A stretch of DNA of 35,570 bases from DASXMT01 sp035569695 (lineage in GTDB: Bacteria > Actinomycetota > Acidimicrobiia > Acidimicrobiales > RAAP-2), in contig DATMMO010000009.1 of assembly GCA_035569695.1 (NCBI GenBank), positions 1 through 35,570 of the forward strand, written 5' to 3'. The notes below the pieces were generated by a model. That model saw nothing but the letters and a program-made list of their open reading frames with translations. It was not told where the DNA came from and did no database searches. The stretch's first letter is position 1. Each line of letters opens with the position of its first letter. Below are positions 8,662-16,402 of this stretch, in pieces. A program made the position numbers and the translations under genes.

Positions 8662-8677
8662 TCGAACGGGTGTTCGA
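8662..8677. promoter_or_regulatory. LexA-binding SOS box
   Basis: TCGAACGGGTGTTCGA is a perfect palindromic TCGAAC-N4-GTTCGA, the known actinobacterial and mycobacterial LexA box. It ends 12 bases from the ATG of the minus-strand exonuclease/GIY-YIG gene, where bound LexA would block transcription. It also lies about 50 bases upstream of the small plus-strand gene at 8725 and could affect both. Confidence 0.85.
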
Positions 8678-8724
8678 ATTCCGGGGATCGGGCCGTACCC
8701 ACGGTCCGCCGGGGTGCGGTGCCG

Positions 8725-9006
8725 ATGGCAGACGTAGGCATCGAGATGCGGGAGATCCTCTCGGAGGAGGGTGCTGCTGGAGCATGGCGCAGGCTTCTCG
8801 ACTTCGTTGATGACTTCCGTGGGTCATCTGCGGCTGGACAGGGTTGGCTCGTCGAAGTTGCTCCACCTCGATGTGGGGACATGGGTTTTGACGCGGCAAT
8901 GGCCGCCGTCGCTGACGGAATGGACCTGCTCGAAGAGGTATATCCCGGACACGCCTTGGAGCCACGGACGCAGTTCCTCCTCGAGGAGATGTTCGGTCCA
9001 GCATGA
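8725..9006 (+). CDS. Small hypothetical protein
   Basis: A 93-residue acidic, mostly helical protein beginning MADVGIEMREIL, with a possible GTG start two codons earlier (8719) or an in-frame ATG further upstream at 8656. The central AWRRLLDFVDDFR helix and a later GDMGFDAAMAAVADG segment vaguely recall small actinobacterial proteins found beside toxin-like nucleotidyltransferase or HTH genes, but I cannot name the family and no such partner is adjacent. No signal peptide or membrane segment. Divergent from the SOS-controlled nuclease, so it may share the LexA box. Confidence 0.55.
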   Translation: MADVGIEMREILSEEGAAGAWRRLLDFVDDFRGSSAAGQGWLVEVAPPRCGDMGFDAAMAAVADGMDLLEEVYPGHALEPRTQFLLEEMFGPA

Positions 9007-9100
9007 TCGGCGACAGTGGTAGCCAACACACAATGGCGCTCGGCAACGACCGGATCACCGGACGAATCCTCGCCCTGCCAGGCCGATTACTGTGGGCGCC

Positions 9101-9346
9101 GTGACGATCGACACTTCGAATACCGAGACACCCCTCCGTTACCGGTGCTCAGCGTGCGGAAACCTCACCCGCTTCGACGTGGTGACCAGCCGTCGCACCA
9201 AGGCGTTTCACCATTACTCCGTGGGTGGCGAGCTCACCGTGGAGGAGGAGAGCGTGCTGGACGAGCGGGTGGAGGAGGTGACCTGCCGGTGGTGTGGCCA
9301 TGGAAACGCGGTGGAGGTCGTGGAGACCGAGCCCTCGACCGAGTAG
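9101..9346 (+). CDS. Small zinc-ribbon protein
   Basis: An 81-residue protein with two Cys pairs, CSAC near residue 17 and CRWC near residue 64, the spacing expected for a zinc ribbon. A hydrophilic, acidic linker (VEEESVLDERVEEV) separates them. A GTG at 9092 would add three residues, and the choice between the two GTG codons is not decided by a clear ribosome site. Role unknown. It could be a nucleic-acid-binding or metal-site protein. Confidence 0.7.
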   Translation: MTIDTSNTETPLRYRCSACGNLTRFDVVTSRRTKAFHHYSVGGELTVEEESVLDERVEEVTCRWCGHGNAVEVVETEPSTE

Positions 9347-9444
9347 GGCAACAAGCCTCGGGGCCTGGCCCGTCCGGCGAGGCGCCTGTCGGTTCCTCCG
9401 GATCTTCAACCCGGGCACACGGGCCTCCCCGGCCGGCCAGCGGC

Positions 9445-9903
9445 ATGGTGGTATCGGGGCTTCGGGCCATCCCGACCGGCGCGGCCTCGGCCGACAGACC
9501 TGCCTACGATCTGGCCGGCGTCGATCCGTCGGGGCGTCCCATCGAAGTGGCCGTTCTGAGCCATCCCGGTCGGACCCTTCTGGCCTTCCTGGCCGTCGAC
9601 TGTTTCGGGTGCGAGCCGTTCTGGCAGAGCATCGGCGATCCCGCCACCCTTCCTGCCCGCTCGGATCTCGCCCGGGTCGTGGTGACCAAAGGGCCCGGTG
9701 CCGTGTCGTCCGCGGCCGTCGATGCGGCGGCAGCCGACGTCTCTGGTGTACCCGTCGTCATGAGCGACAACGCCTGGCTGGATTACCAGGTCCTGGCCTA
9801 CCCCTCCTTCGTCCTCGTTGACAGTCCCACCGGCCGGGTCGTCGGTGAGACGGTGGGCATCGGCTGGGACGACGTGCGTTCGATGCTCGAGGCGGCTGAC
9901 TGA
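9445..9903 (+). CDS. Thioredoxin-fold protein with CxxC motif
   Basis: A 152-residue protein. A TLLAFLAVDCFGCEPFW segment places a CFGC redox motif after a beta strand, as in thioredoxin/TlpA-like proteins, and a later VPVVMSDNAWLDYQVLAYPSF segment supplies the expected Pro-containing strand. The ATG at 9445 is chosen because the frame upstream is Gly/Arg-rich and overlaps the zinc-ribbon gene. No clear signal peptide, so cytoplasmic. Likely a thiol-disulfide oxidoreductase or a redox-sensing relative. The partner is unknown. Confidence 0.7.
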   Translation: MVVSGLRAIPTGAASADRPAYDLAGVDPSGRPIEVAVLSHPGRTLLAFLAVDCFGCEPFWQSIGDPATLPARSDLARVVVTKGPGAVSSAAVDAAAADVSGVPVVMSDNAWLDYQVLAYPSFVLVDSPTGRVVGETVGIGWDDVRSMLEAAD

Positions 9904-9910
9904 TAGCTGC

Positions 9911-11023
9911 TCAGCCCAGGGCCAGCACGCCGCGTATGTTCTTGCCGTCCCGCATGTCCTGGAACCCCTCATTGATGTCGTCGAGGCGATAGGTGCGGGT
10001 GACCATGGCGTCGAGGTCCAACAGACCATCGCCGTAGAGCCCGAGAAGCATGGGCACGTCCATCTCGGGATTCGAGGAACCGAAAATGCTGCCAACCAGT
10101 TCCTTCTCCATGACGAGAAGGTCGAGCATGCTGAGCTTTACGTCCGTCTCGGTCCAGGGGTGGACATTGGTGACGACCACCCGCCCCCGCTTGGAGGCCA
10201 GCGCCATGATCGAGGCGACCAGGTCACCGCGTCCGACCGACATGGTGCAGATGACGCGCTTGCACATGCTTCCCCAGGTCACCTCGCGAATGAGGGGAAA
10301 GGCCTCTTCGATGGTGGCGACCACGTGGGTGGCACCGAAGCGCAGGGCCTGCTCCCGTTTGAACTCGACAGGATCGATGGCGAAGATCCGGCGCGCCCCG
10401 GCCAGCCGAGCTCCCTGAACGGCCGCCGACCCCACGCCCCCGGCCCCGATGACCACCACATCATCGCCCGATTGCACTCGGGCTCGATGCACGGCCGAGC
10501 CCCAGCCCGTACTGACACCACAGGCGACCAGGCAAGCCCGATCGAGGGGAATGTCCGGGTCGATCCGGATGAACGAGCGCTCATGGCTGATCGTGTGGCG
10601 GGCGAAGGTACCCAGCATGCAAAAGAGCCGTAGATCTTCGCCGCGGGCATGATGTCGTGCCGTCTTGGCGCCGACCTGCCATCCATCGGCGATGTGCATG
10701 CCCATGTCGCAGAGGCTCTGGTGACCCTGGACGCAAGACGGACAGTGCCCACAGGGCGGGAGGAAGCTGGTCACGACGTGGTCGCCCGGGGCCAGGCTGG
10801 TGACGCCGGGACCGATCTCCTCGACGACACCGGCGCCCTCGTGACCGCCGATCATCGACCCCATGAAGGGCATGTCGCCGGTCAAGAAATGCTCGTCGGA
10901 ATGGCAGAGCCCCGATGCCTCCAAGCGAACCAGCACTTCGGACTGCTTAGGCGGATCGAGCTCGACGTCCTCGATCTCCCATTGGGCCCCCGGTTTCCAC
11001 AGCACTGCGGCCTGCGTCTGCAT
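9911..11023 (-). CDS. NDMA-dependent (mycofactocin-associated) alcohol dehydrogenase
   Basis: A 370-residue zinc-dependent medium-chain dehydrogenase, the usual length for the NDMA-dependent family. It has the catalytic-zinc motifs ASGLCHSDEH and GGHEGAGVVEEIGPGV, structural-zinc cysteines in CGHCPSCVQGHQSLC, and the nucleotide-binding GAGGVGSAAVQGARLAGA. Members of this family oxidise alcohols with a tightly bound NAD that is re-oxidised through mycofactocin (in vitro by N,N-dimethyl-4-nitrosoaniline). The start is the ATG at 11023 (MQTQAAVLW) with a GGGGAG site upstream. The reading frame extends further but overlaps the divergent regulator. It faces a tetR-P450-aldehyde dehydrogenase operon and probably oxidises the alcohol made by the P450. 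Confidence 0.9.
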   Translation of the reverse strand: MQTQAAVLWKPGAQWEIEDVELDPPKQSEVLVRLEASGLCHSDEHFLTGDMPFMGSMIGGHEGAGVVEEIGPGVTSLAPGDHVVTSFLPPCGHCPSCVQGHQSLCDMGMHIADGWQVGAKTARHHARGEDLRLFCMLGTFARHTISHERSFIRIDPDIPLDRACLVACGVSTGWGSAVHRARVQSGDDVVVIGAGGVGSAAVQGARLAGARRIFAIDPVEFKREQALRFGATHVVATIEEAFPLIREVTWGSMCKRVICTMSVGRGDLVASIMALASKRGRVVVTNVHPWTETDVKLSMLDLLVMEKELVGSIFGSSNPEMDVPMLLGLYGDGLLDLDAMVTRTYRLDDINEGFQDMRDGKNIRGVLALG

Positions 11024-11066
11024 GGTGCATCTCCCCGGCACGGTTCGCGTCATAGATTTGCGATCT

Positions 11067-11084
11067 GTGGCACGAGCATGCCAC
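11067..11084. promoter_or_regulatory. Inverted repeat, likely TetR operator
   Basis: GTGGCA, six bases, TGCCAC is a perfect 18-base inverted repeat in the 64-base gap between the divergent dehydrogenase and TetR gene starts, only a few bases before the regulator's ATG. This is the usual place and form of a TetR-family operator controlling both directions. Confidence 0.6.
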
Positions 11085-11087
11085 GGT

Positions 11088-11762
11088 ATGAGCATGGCTA
11101 CGGCAGCTGCCCGCTCTGAGGCGCCGTTTGCCTGGGAGGACCGGGCCCTCGATCGTTCACTGTCTGCCGCTCGGGATCGATCTGCGGCCAGGGGTCGACG
11201 GCTGGTCGACGCGGCGCGCGCCCTGGCCAACGAGTCGGGCTCGTCCGCTTTCACGGTGGGCGACGTCGCCACCAGGGCGGGAATCTCGCTGCGGAGCTTC
11301 TACCGGCACTTCGCCGGCAAGGACGAATTGCTCCTGGCCCTCTTCGAAGAGGAGGCCCGGCTGGGAGTCGACCTTCTCGACCAGGCCCTGGGTGACGAGG
11401 TGGAGCCGCTGGCCCGGCTGCGGGGCTACGTCGTTGGACTGTCGGAGTTCGTGGCCCGAGGATCGGGCTATGCCGCGCTGCTGGTCCGAGAGCACCTACG
11501 GCTGGGCCAGTCTCATCCCGACGAGATGCGAGCGGCCCTCATGCCGCTGGTCGATTTCCTCGAGCTCGAGCTCCGCGCTGCCTCGGCTGCCGGTGACATC
11601 CGAGAGGTCGACGGTCACGACGCCATCCTCGTGTTCTCGTTGATCCTCTCCCACGTGCACATGGCCATCCTGTTCAGCCCGCACGAGGATCCCGCGGTGG
11701 GATCGGCACGGCTCTGGGCCTTCTGCCGCGCTGCCCTCGCTCCTAGCGAGGGACACCGATGA
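11088..11762 (+). CDS. TetR-family transcriptional regulator
   Basis: A 224-residue regulator. After a 30-40 residue N-terminal extension, the HTH lies at about residues 40-85: RGRRLVDAARAL, then FTVGDVATRAGISLRSFYRHFAGKDELLLALFE, a textbook TetR DNA-binding domain. The rest is the helical ligand-binding/dimer domain. Start is the ATG at 11088 (an alternative ATG is two codons later). It begins the P450/aldehyde dehydrogenase operon (39 bases to the next gene) and diverges from the alcohol dehydrogenase. I infer that it represses both arms through the inverted repeat at 11067-11084 and is released by the pathway substrate or product. Confidence 0.88.
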   Translation: MSMATAAARSEAPFAWEDRALDRSLSAARDRSAARGRRLVDAARALANESGSSAFTVGDVATRAGISLRSFYRHFAGKDELLLALFEEEARLGVDLLDQALGDEVEPLARLRGYVVGLSEFVARGSGYAALLVREHLRLGQSHPDEMRAALMPLVDFLELELRAASAAGDIREVDGHDAILVFSLILSHVHMAILFSPHEDPAVGSARLWAFCRAALAPSEGHR

Positions 11763-11801
11763 ACGCACTCCTGTCATCAAAGGATTCAAAGGAGGGACCC
11801 C

Positions 11802-12992
11802 ATGGCTGACACACCGGAGTCGAGGGTGGCCAGCGATCTGTTCTCGCCGGCCGTGGCCGACGACCCCCATCCGGCCTATCGGCGGATGCGTGAAGGATGC
11901 CCGGTAGCCCGGGCCGACATCAGCGGAGCGTCGGTGGTGGTCGTCTCCCGCCTTGACGATGTGAACTGGGCCTTCCGCAATCCCGAGATCTTCACCTCCG
12001 CCGGAGGCAACGGGAACCTTGGTGAGCAGCCCCTGATCCCGCTCGAGTTCGATCCTCCCCAGCACACGAAGTACCGCCGGCTGCTCAGCCCGGAGTTCGT
12101 GCCCCGGGAGATCGCCAAGCTCGAGCCGGAGATGCGCAGGATCGTCTCCGGCCTCATCGAGGCCGTCGCCTCCCGGGGGGCCTGCGACTTCCACCAGGAG
12201 ATCGCCACCCCGCTGCCGTCGGAGATCTTTCTGGCCCTGATGGGGCTGCCGCCCGAGGACCTGCCCCAGTTCCTGGAATGGCGGGACCAGTCGATCAGGC
12301 CCGACGTCGCCCCCGGCGACTTCGAAGGGGCAAAGCGCATTCGCGACCAGGCGGCCCACGAGATCAGCGAGTACTTCCGGGGGGCTATCGCCCGATGCCG
12401 AGAGTCCCCTTCTGACACCCTGCTTTCTCGGATCGTCCACTCGACCATCGACGGGGAGCCCTTGAGCGAGCCCGAGCTGTTGGGCATCAGCCACCTGCTG
12501 TTGCTGGGCGGCCTCGATACTGTGACCGCCACCCTCGATTGCATGGTCAACTTCCTGGCCACCCACCCCGACCATCGTCAGCAACTGGTCGACGATCCCA
12601 CGCTCATCCCCGCCGCGGTGGAAGAGCTCCTGCGCTGGCTGAGCCCGGTGATGGTCGTCCCCCGGTCCATGAAGGAGGACTTCGAGATGCGGGGCGTGGC
12701 CTTGCAGGCCGGCGACAGCGTGATGCTCGCCGTCGGCGCCGCCAACGGCGACGAGAGCGAGTTCGCCGACGGGGTGGTCGACTTCAGTCGCCACCCCAAC
12801 CGTCATGTCGCCTTCGGTGGCGGAAACCACTCCTGTCTCGGAGCCCATCTGGCCCGCCTGGAGCTCCGGGTCGCCCTCGAGGAGCTCCACCGGCGCATCC
12901 CGAACTACCGGATCCCGGAGGGGACCGACATCCACTTCTCGCCCGGCATCCGCCAGGCCGACCCCCTGCCCCTCGAGTTCGATCCGGCGTGA
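11802..12992 (+). CDS. Cytochrome P450
   Basis: A 396-residue soluble bacterial P450. The haem-binding loop FGGGNHSCLGAHLARLE carries the axial Cys near residue 347, the ExxR motif is in EELLR, and the I-helix has LLLGGLDTVTA with the oxygen-activating Asp-Thr. A strong AAAGGAGG site (11789-11796) precedes the ATG. A bacterial P450 needs a ferredoxin and reductase, and neither is encoded next to it. Its stop codon overlaps the aldehyde dehydrogenase start (GTGA), so the two are translated together. Likely hydroxylates a hydrophobic compound (terpene, steroid, fatty or alkyl substrate). The substrate is not deducible. Confidence 0.93.
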   Translation: MADTPESRVASDLFSPAVADDPHPAYRRMREGCPVARADISGASVVVVSRLDDVNWAFRNPEIFTSAGGNGNLGEQPLIPLEFDPPQHTKYRRLLSPEFVPREIAKLEPEMRRIVSGLIEAVASRGACDFHQEIATPLPSEIFLALMGLPPEDLPQFLEWRDQSIRPDVAPGDFEGAKRIRDQAAHEISEYFRGAIARCRESPSDTLLSRIVHSTIDGEPLSEPELLGISHLLLLGGLDTVTATLDCMVNFLATHPDHRQQLVDDPTLIPAAVEELLRWLSPVMVVPRSMKEDFEMRGVALQAGDSVMLAVGAANGDESEFADGVVDFSRHPNRHVAFGGGNHSCLGAHLARLELRVALEELHRRIPNYRIPEGTDIHFSPGIRQADPLPLEFDPA

Positions 12993-14449
12993 CCGCAGGG
13001 AAGGATGCAACGCTGACCATCAACGGGATGGCCGTTGCTGGAGACGAGGGGTCCTATCCCGTTCACAACCCGGCCCGACCGGCCGAAGTGGTCCTCCATG
13101 CCCCCATCACTTCGGTCTATCAGGTCGACCAGGCGGTGGGCGGCGCGGTGCGAGCGGCACCGGGGTGGGCCGCAGTCCCCTTTGACGAACGGCGCCGGCT
13201 GGTTGTCGCTGCGGCCGAGGCGGCCATGGCCGCCGTCGAATCCGACCCCGACCTTCCTGCCTTTCTGACCAGGGAGAACGGCAAGGTTCTGGCCGAGTCG
13301 CAGTTCGAGCTGGCCACCATCTCTGGCGTGGCCCAAGGGTTTGGTGACCTGGCCGCAGAAGCGCTCGTGCCCCGCCAGGTGGCCGGGGGCGGGAAGGTGA
13401 CGTTCGAACCGGTGGGCGTCGTGGCCGCGTTGTTGCCCTTCAACTGGCCCGTTTCGGTGCTGGTCTCGAAGTTGGCGCCCGCACTTTTGGCCGGTAACGC
13501 AGTCGTGGTCAAGCCGCCGCCGACCTGTCCGGGAACGGCTCTTGTCGTCGCTCAGGCCTTTGCCCGCGCTCTCCCGCCCGGCGTGGTCAGCACGGTCAAC
13601 GGGCCAGGGGCCAGCGTGGGCGAGACCGTGGTCGCCCACCCTGGGATCAGCATGGTGTCGCTCACCGGAGGGGTCAGGACCGGCCGGGCCGTCATGGAAA
13701 TGGCGTCCCGGCGGCTCATACCGGTGCTGTTGGAGCTGGGCGGCAACGATGCCGCCATCATCGCTCCCGACGTGGAGCCCAGCGAAGCCCTGGCCGAGCA
13801 GTTGTTGCAAGCCGCGCTTCTCACCAGCGGCCAGGTGTGCATGGCCATCAAGCGGCTCTACGTCCCCGAGTCTCGACTCGCTGCGATGGTGGAAGCCCTT
13901 GTCGGTCGTATGGCAGCAACGGTCACCGGCGACGGCCTTGACGCCGAGACCACGCTGGGTCCGGTGCATACCGCTCAGGCGGCCGTCTTCGCCTCACGGT
14001 TGTTGGCCGACGCCAGTGCAGCCGGTGTACGAGTGCACCGGCCGGGTCAGATCCGAGAACTGGATGTTCGGGCGGGCGGTTACTTCGTGCCCCCAGCCAT
14101 CATTGAAGCACCGGACCGTCGGGCAGCAATCGTGACTGATGAGCAGTTCGCACCGTTGCTCCCTGTCCTGGCCTATCGGGACCTCGACGATGCCATAGCT
14201 GCGGCGAACGACTCCCAATACGGGCTTGGTGCCTCAGTTTGGAGCGGGGACGAGGAGCTCGGAGAGCAGGTGGCGAGCCAGCTGCAGGCAGGGACGGTCT
14301 TCCGCAATGCTCATGGTCCCGGTGCGCTCGATCCGCGCTTGTCCTTCGGTGGATGGAACGACTCAGGCATCGGCCAGGAATACGGAATCGAGGGCGTCCT
14401 CGCCTATACGCGTCAACGGTCGACGCTCCCATTTCGGGCCCTCAGCTAG
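12989..14449 (+). CDS. Aldehyde dehydrogenase, NAD(P)-dependent
   Basis: A 486-residue ALDH-superfamily enzyme starting at GTG 12989, four bases overlapping the P450 stop. Visible family features: the PFNWPVSVLVSKLAPALLAGN segment with the oxyanion Asn, the cofactor-site SLTGGVRTGR, catalytic Glu in LELGGNDAA, and catalytic Cys in SGQVCMAIKR. Length is normal. In context it is likely to convert the aldehyde formed by the divergent alcohol dehydrogenase into the acid, completing a hydroxylation-to-acid route. The in-frame ORF upstream of the GTG is a shadow of the P450 gene. Confidence 0.92.
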   Translation: MTAGKDATLTINGMAVAGDEGSYPVHNPARPAEVVLHAPITSVYQVDQAVGGAVRAAPGWAAVPFDERRRLVVAAAEAAMAAVESDPDLPAFLTRENGKVLAESQFELATISGVAQGFGDLAAEALVPRQVAGGGKVTFEPVGVVAALLPFNWPVSVLVSKLAPALLAGNAVVVKPPPTCPGTALVVAQAFARALPPGVVSTVNGPGASVGETVVAHPGISMVSLTGGVRTGRAVMEMASRRLIPVLLELGGNDAAIIAPDVEPSEALAEQLLQAALLTSGQVCMAIKRLYVPESRLAAMVEALVGRMAATVTGDGLDAETTLGPVHTAQAAVFASRLLADASAAGVRVHRPGQIRELDVRAGGYFVPPAIIEAPDRRAAIVTDEQFAPLLPVLAYRDLDDAIAAANDSQYGLGASVWSGDEELGEQVASQLQAGTVFRNAHGPGALDPRLSFGGWNDSGIGQEYGIEGVLAYTRQRSTLPFRALS

Positions 14450-14698
14450 GCGACGGTAAGCGACGTGAAGTCAACCGAGCGTCACACCAAGTGCGAGGCT
14501 CTACGTTGTAAGGGCTGCGAGCCGTGCGAGGACGGCGTCGGCGTAAACCCCTCCAGACCTGTTCGGTTGTGCGGAGATACCGTTTAGTCCATGGAGTTCT
14601 GGCTCCACTCGTCCCCATGCCCTGCACGGCGCGAACGTCGCCACATCCGTTGACCGTCAGGGATATGACGGGCTCCTACTGGCTGAGAGCCAGAATGT

Positions 14699-15226
14699 CT
14701 ATCTTTGAACTACGGCCGACGAGTGGCGGAAATCCTTGATGGACAGCAAGAGATGCAGTGGATCGGTTGGGCTGGCCTCGAATTCGGCTAGGGCCAGATA
14801 AAAACTCCGAGCCTGGGCGTCAGCAGTATGAATGAGCAAGGCCTTGGCCCCGATGAGGTCAGCGGCCGCATTCACGCGTTGGAGGGCGTCAACCAACAAA
14901 TGACGTCCCATGTTCTGACCCTGCTCCGGTAGGTCGACTCCCAAGTGGGTGAGCACGATGACAGATACCGGATCCACTTCGCCGCCGTCCGTCGCGTGCC
15001 CCCGCGATTCGAGCGGCAGGATTGCGCCAGTGGTCAGGGCGTGGAATCCAACTACTCGGCGATCGCCGGAGCGCCGAACTACATATGTCCGACTGGACCC
15101 GGAATGCTGTTCGGACAGTCCGTGACGCCGCAGCCAGGTCGTTTCGAGTATCGAGCCGCAGTCGAAACCGTCGACTTCGTGACCGAAGGATAGTGGTTCT
15201 ACCGCCCAGCTTTGCTGTTCACTCAC
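14699..15226 (-). CDS. GNAT-family toxin (TacT-like)
   Basis: A 175-residue acetyltransferase-fold protein. It has the hydrophobic VSVIVLTHLGVD strand, an acetyl-CoA pyrophosphate loop (EQGQNMGRHLLVDALQR) and the C-terminal ARSFYLALAEFEASP segment with the Tyr used by TacT toxins. Toxins of this type acetylate the amino group of aminoacyl-tRNA and block translation. It starts with GTG 15226 and overlaps the end of the DUF1778 antitoxin by eight bases, the standard antitoxin-toxin order. Its codon use is less GC-biased than that of neighbours, consistent with transfer. Confidence 0.85.
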   Translation of the reverse strand: MSEQQSWAVEPLSFGHEVDGFDCGSILETTWLRRHGLSEQHSGSSRTYVVRRSGDRRVVGFHALTTGAILPLESRGHATDGGEVDPVSVIVLTHLGVDLPEQGQNMGRHLLVDALQRVNAAADLIGAKALLIHTADAQARSFYLALAEFEASPTDPLHLLLSIKDFRHSSAVVQR

Positions 15227-15524
15227 TTGTACCCGTCGAAGCTTCTGCAGTGTCCATCAGATTTCGTACACGGAGAGAGCTTCGGGGTGGTCGATCGAGA
15301 GCGTCCGTAAAGGCTGTCCACTGGGGTTCGGACAATACGAATGCTCGGCGATCAGCCAAGACCTCCTCGGCCGCCCGAGTGGCGTATTTCAACACGAACT
15401 CCGAGACAGTGGAACCTTCAGCACGACTTGCCGCCGTCAGGATCGATCGTTGCCAGTCGTTCGTTCGCAGGCCTAACCGCCCGCTCTTGGGCCGTCGGAT
15501 CGCATCATCGTGGTTAGCGGGCAT
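15219..15524 (-). CDS. DUF1778 ribbon-helix-helix antitoxin (TacA-like)
   Basis: A 101-residue antitoxin. The N-terminal half (SGRLGLRTNDWQRSILTAASRAEGSTVSEFV) is a ribbon-helix-helix DNA-binding domain of the DUF1778 type. The C-terminal part (EVLADRRAFVLSEPQWTAFTDALDRP) is the toxin-binding arm. ATG 15524 is preferred. A GTG at 15542 would extend into the likely operator. It is upstream of and overlapping the GNAT toxin. Such antitoxins neutralise the toxin and repress their own operon. Confidence 0.85.
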   Translation of the reverse strand: MPANHDDAIRRPKSGRLGLRTNDWQRSILTAASRAEGSTVSEFVLKYATRAAEEVLADRRAFVLSEPQWTAFTDALDRPPRSSLRVRNLMDTAEASTGTSE

Positions 15525-15531
15525 CGCCCTT

Positions 15532-15554
15532 ACTGTACACACACTGTACGTACA
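15532..15554. promoter_or_regulatory. Candidate operator of the toxin-antitoxin pair
   Basis: Immediately upstream of the antitoxin ATG are two direct ACTGTAC copies (15532-15538 and 15543-15549, 11-base step, one helical turn), and the second merges into the perfect palindrome TGTACGTACA (15545-15554). This arrangement suits paired ribbon-helix-helix dimers binding side by side. Confidence 0.55.
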
Positions 15555-15874
15555 TCTGCCTGTCGCCTTGCTGTATGCGTGGCCCTGGAACGTAGGGGAC
15601 GCCTACGGGGTCTGGAACTGTTGCGGGAGCATCGAGGTCTCCGGAGACAGTGTTCGAACGGTCCGTCAAGGCGACAAGCAAGGAGGTCTGCAAGGTCACT
15701 AGACCAGTCTTTGATCTGATGAACGAGGCAATCGGAGGGCACAGCCTGTCTGCGGTGGGACCAATTTTGACCCCTGACCGGGGAGAACACGGGATTCCGA
15801 AATTGCCGCTTGATCTCCCGAATCCGGAGGTCTACCGTCTCGATCTAGTGGCTCGGTGGTGGCGCTCCGTACTC
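15555..15874 (+). other. Gap between toxin-antitoxin pair and tad operon
   Basis: About 320 bases. The reading frame of the following lipoprotein is open from 15650, but a lipoprotein signal must be close to the N-terminus, so the upstream part is probably untranslated leader and promoter of the tad operon. I could not identify the promoter confidently. A GGAGG sits at 15826-15830, far from any of the possible GTG starts. Confidence 0.4.
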
Positions 15875-16402
15875 GTGACACGATCACATTGCGTGCGAAG
15901 AGTGCCTGCGGTCCTCGGTCTAAGCGCTTGCTCCCTGTGCCTGGTCGCATGTGGTGGATCTGGAGCCTCGACGTCGACGACGGCGTCCACCAGCCCCACG
16001 ACGGCAGCAATCGTCAAAGCTTGGCTGGCCGCCCAGAAGGCTTTTCATGACGCCGCACTGACCTCAGACGCAAATAGCCCCGAGCTCACGGCAGCCATGG
16101 TCGCGCCCCAGCTCGACCGGGCCCGCACAAATCTGGAATCGCTGGCGGCGGCGGGATACCGAGCGAAGGGACCGACCTTCTACGGCGATCCCGTGGTGCG
16201 AAATGAGCACCCTGACCGAGCCGAAGTGGTGTCGTGTGTCCACGGAGAGGAGATCGAAGTCAACACAAAGACAGGGATGCCTGTCTCCGGCGAGTTGGGC
16301 AAAGCCGATTACCAGTTGGTGAGTTCTGTGATGCGCAGGACTGCGGCCGGTTGGAGGCTTGCCGACCAGACAGTGGCGGTCGGTGCATGCTCACACTCGT
16401 AA
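15875..16402 (+). CDS. Lipoprotein, first gene of the tad locus
   Basis: About 175 residues. An Arg-containing N-region, a hydrophobic stretch and LVAC lipobox (Cys near residue 26) followed by Gly/Ser/Thr linker show a lipoprotein anchored outside the membrane. The mature part (AIVKAWLAAQKAFHDAALT onward) resembles NTF2-like or Mce-associated folds: helical start then strands with many short turns. The start is uncertain: GTG codons at 15848, 15875 and 15893 are all in frame. It overlaps the next gene by 16 bases, so it is co-translated with the pilus genes. Probably an accessory pilus-assembly protein. Function unknown. Confidence 0.65.
   Translation: MTRSHCVRRVPAVLGLSACSLCLVACGGSGASTSTTASTSPTTAAIVKAWLAAQKAFHDAALTSDANSPELTAAMVAPQLDRARTNLESLAAAGYRAKGPTFYGDPVVRNEHPDRAEVVSCVHGEEIEVNTKTGMPVSGELGKADYQLVSSVMRRTAAGWRLADQTVAVGACSHS

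Noticed and set aside
11496..13010. 504-residue minus-strand ORF
   Set aside because: Antisense to tetR and the P450, which both have clear family motifs; no domain in this frame.
12905..13969. 354-residue minus-strand ORF
   Set aside because: Antisense to the aldehyde dehydrogenase; His/Arg-rich shadow without domain.
14450..14698. Possible small genes between the aldehyde dehydrogenase and the toxin
   Set aside because: Short frames on both strands show no domain or ribosome site; taken as intergenic.
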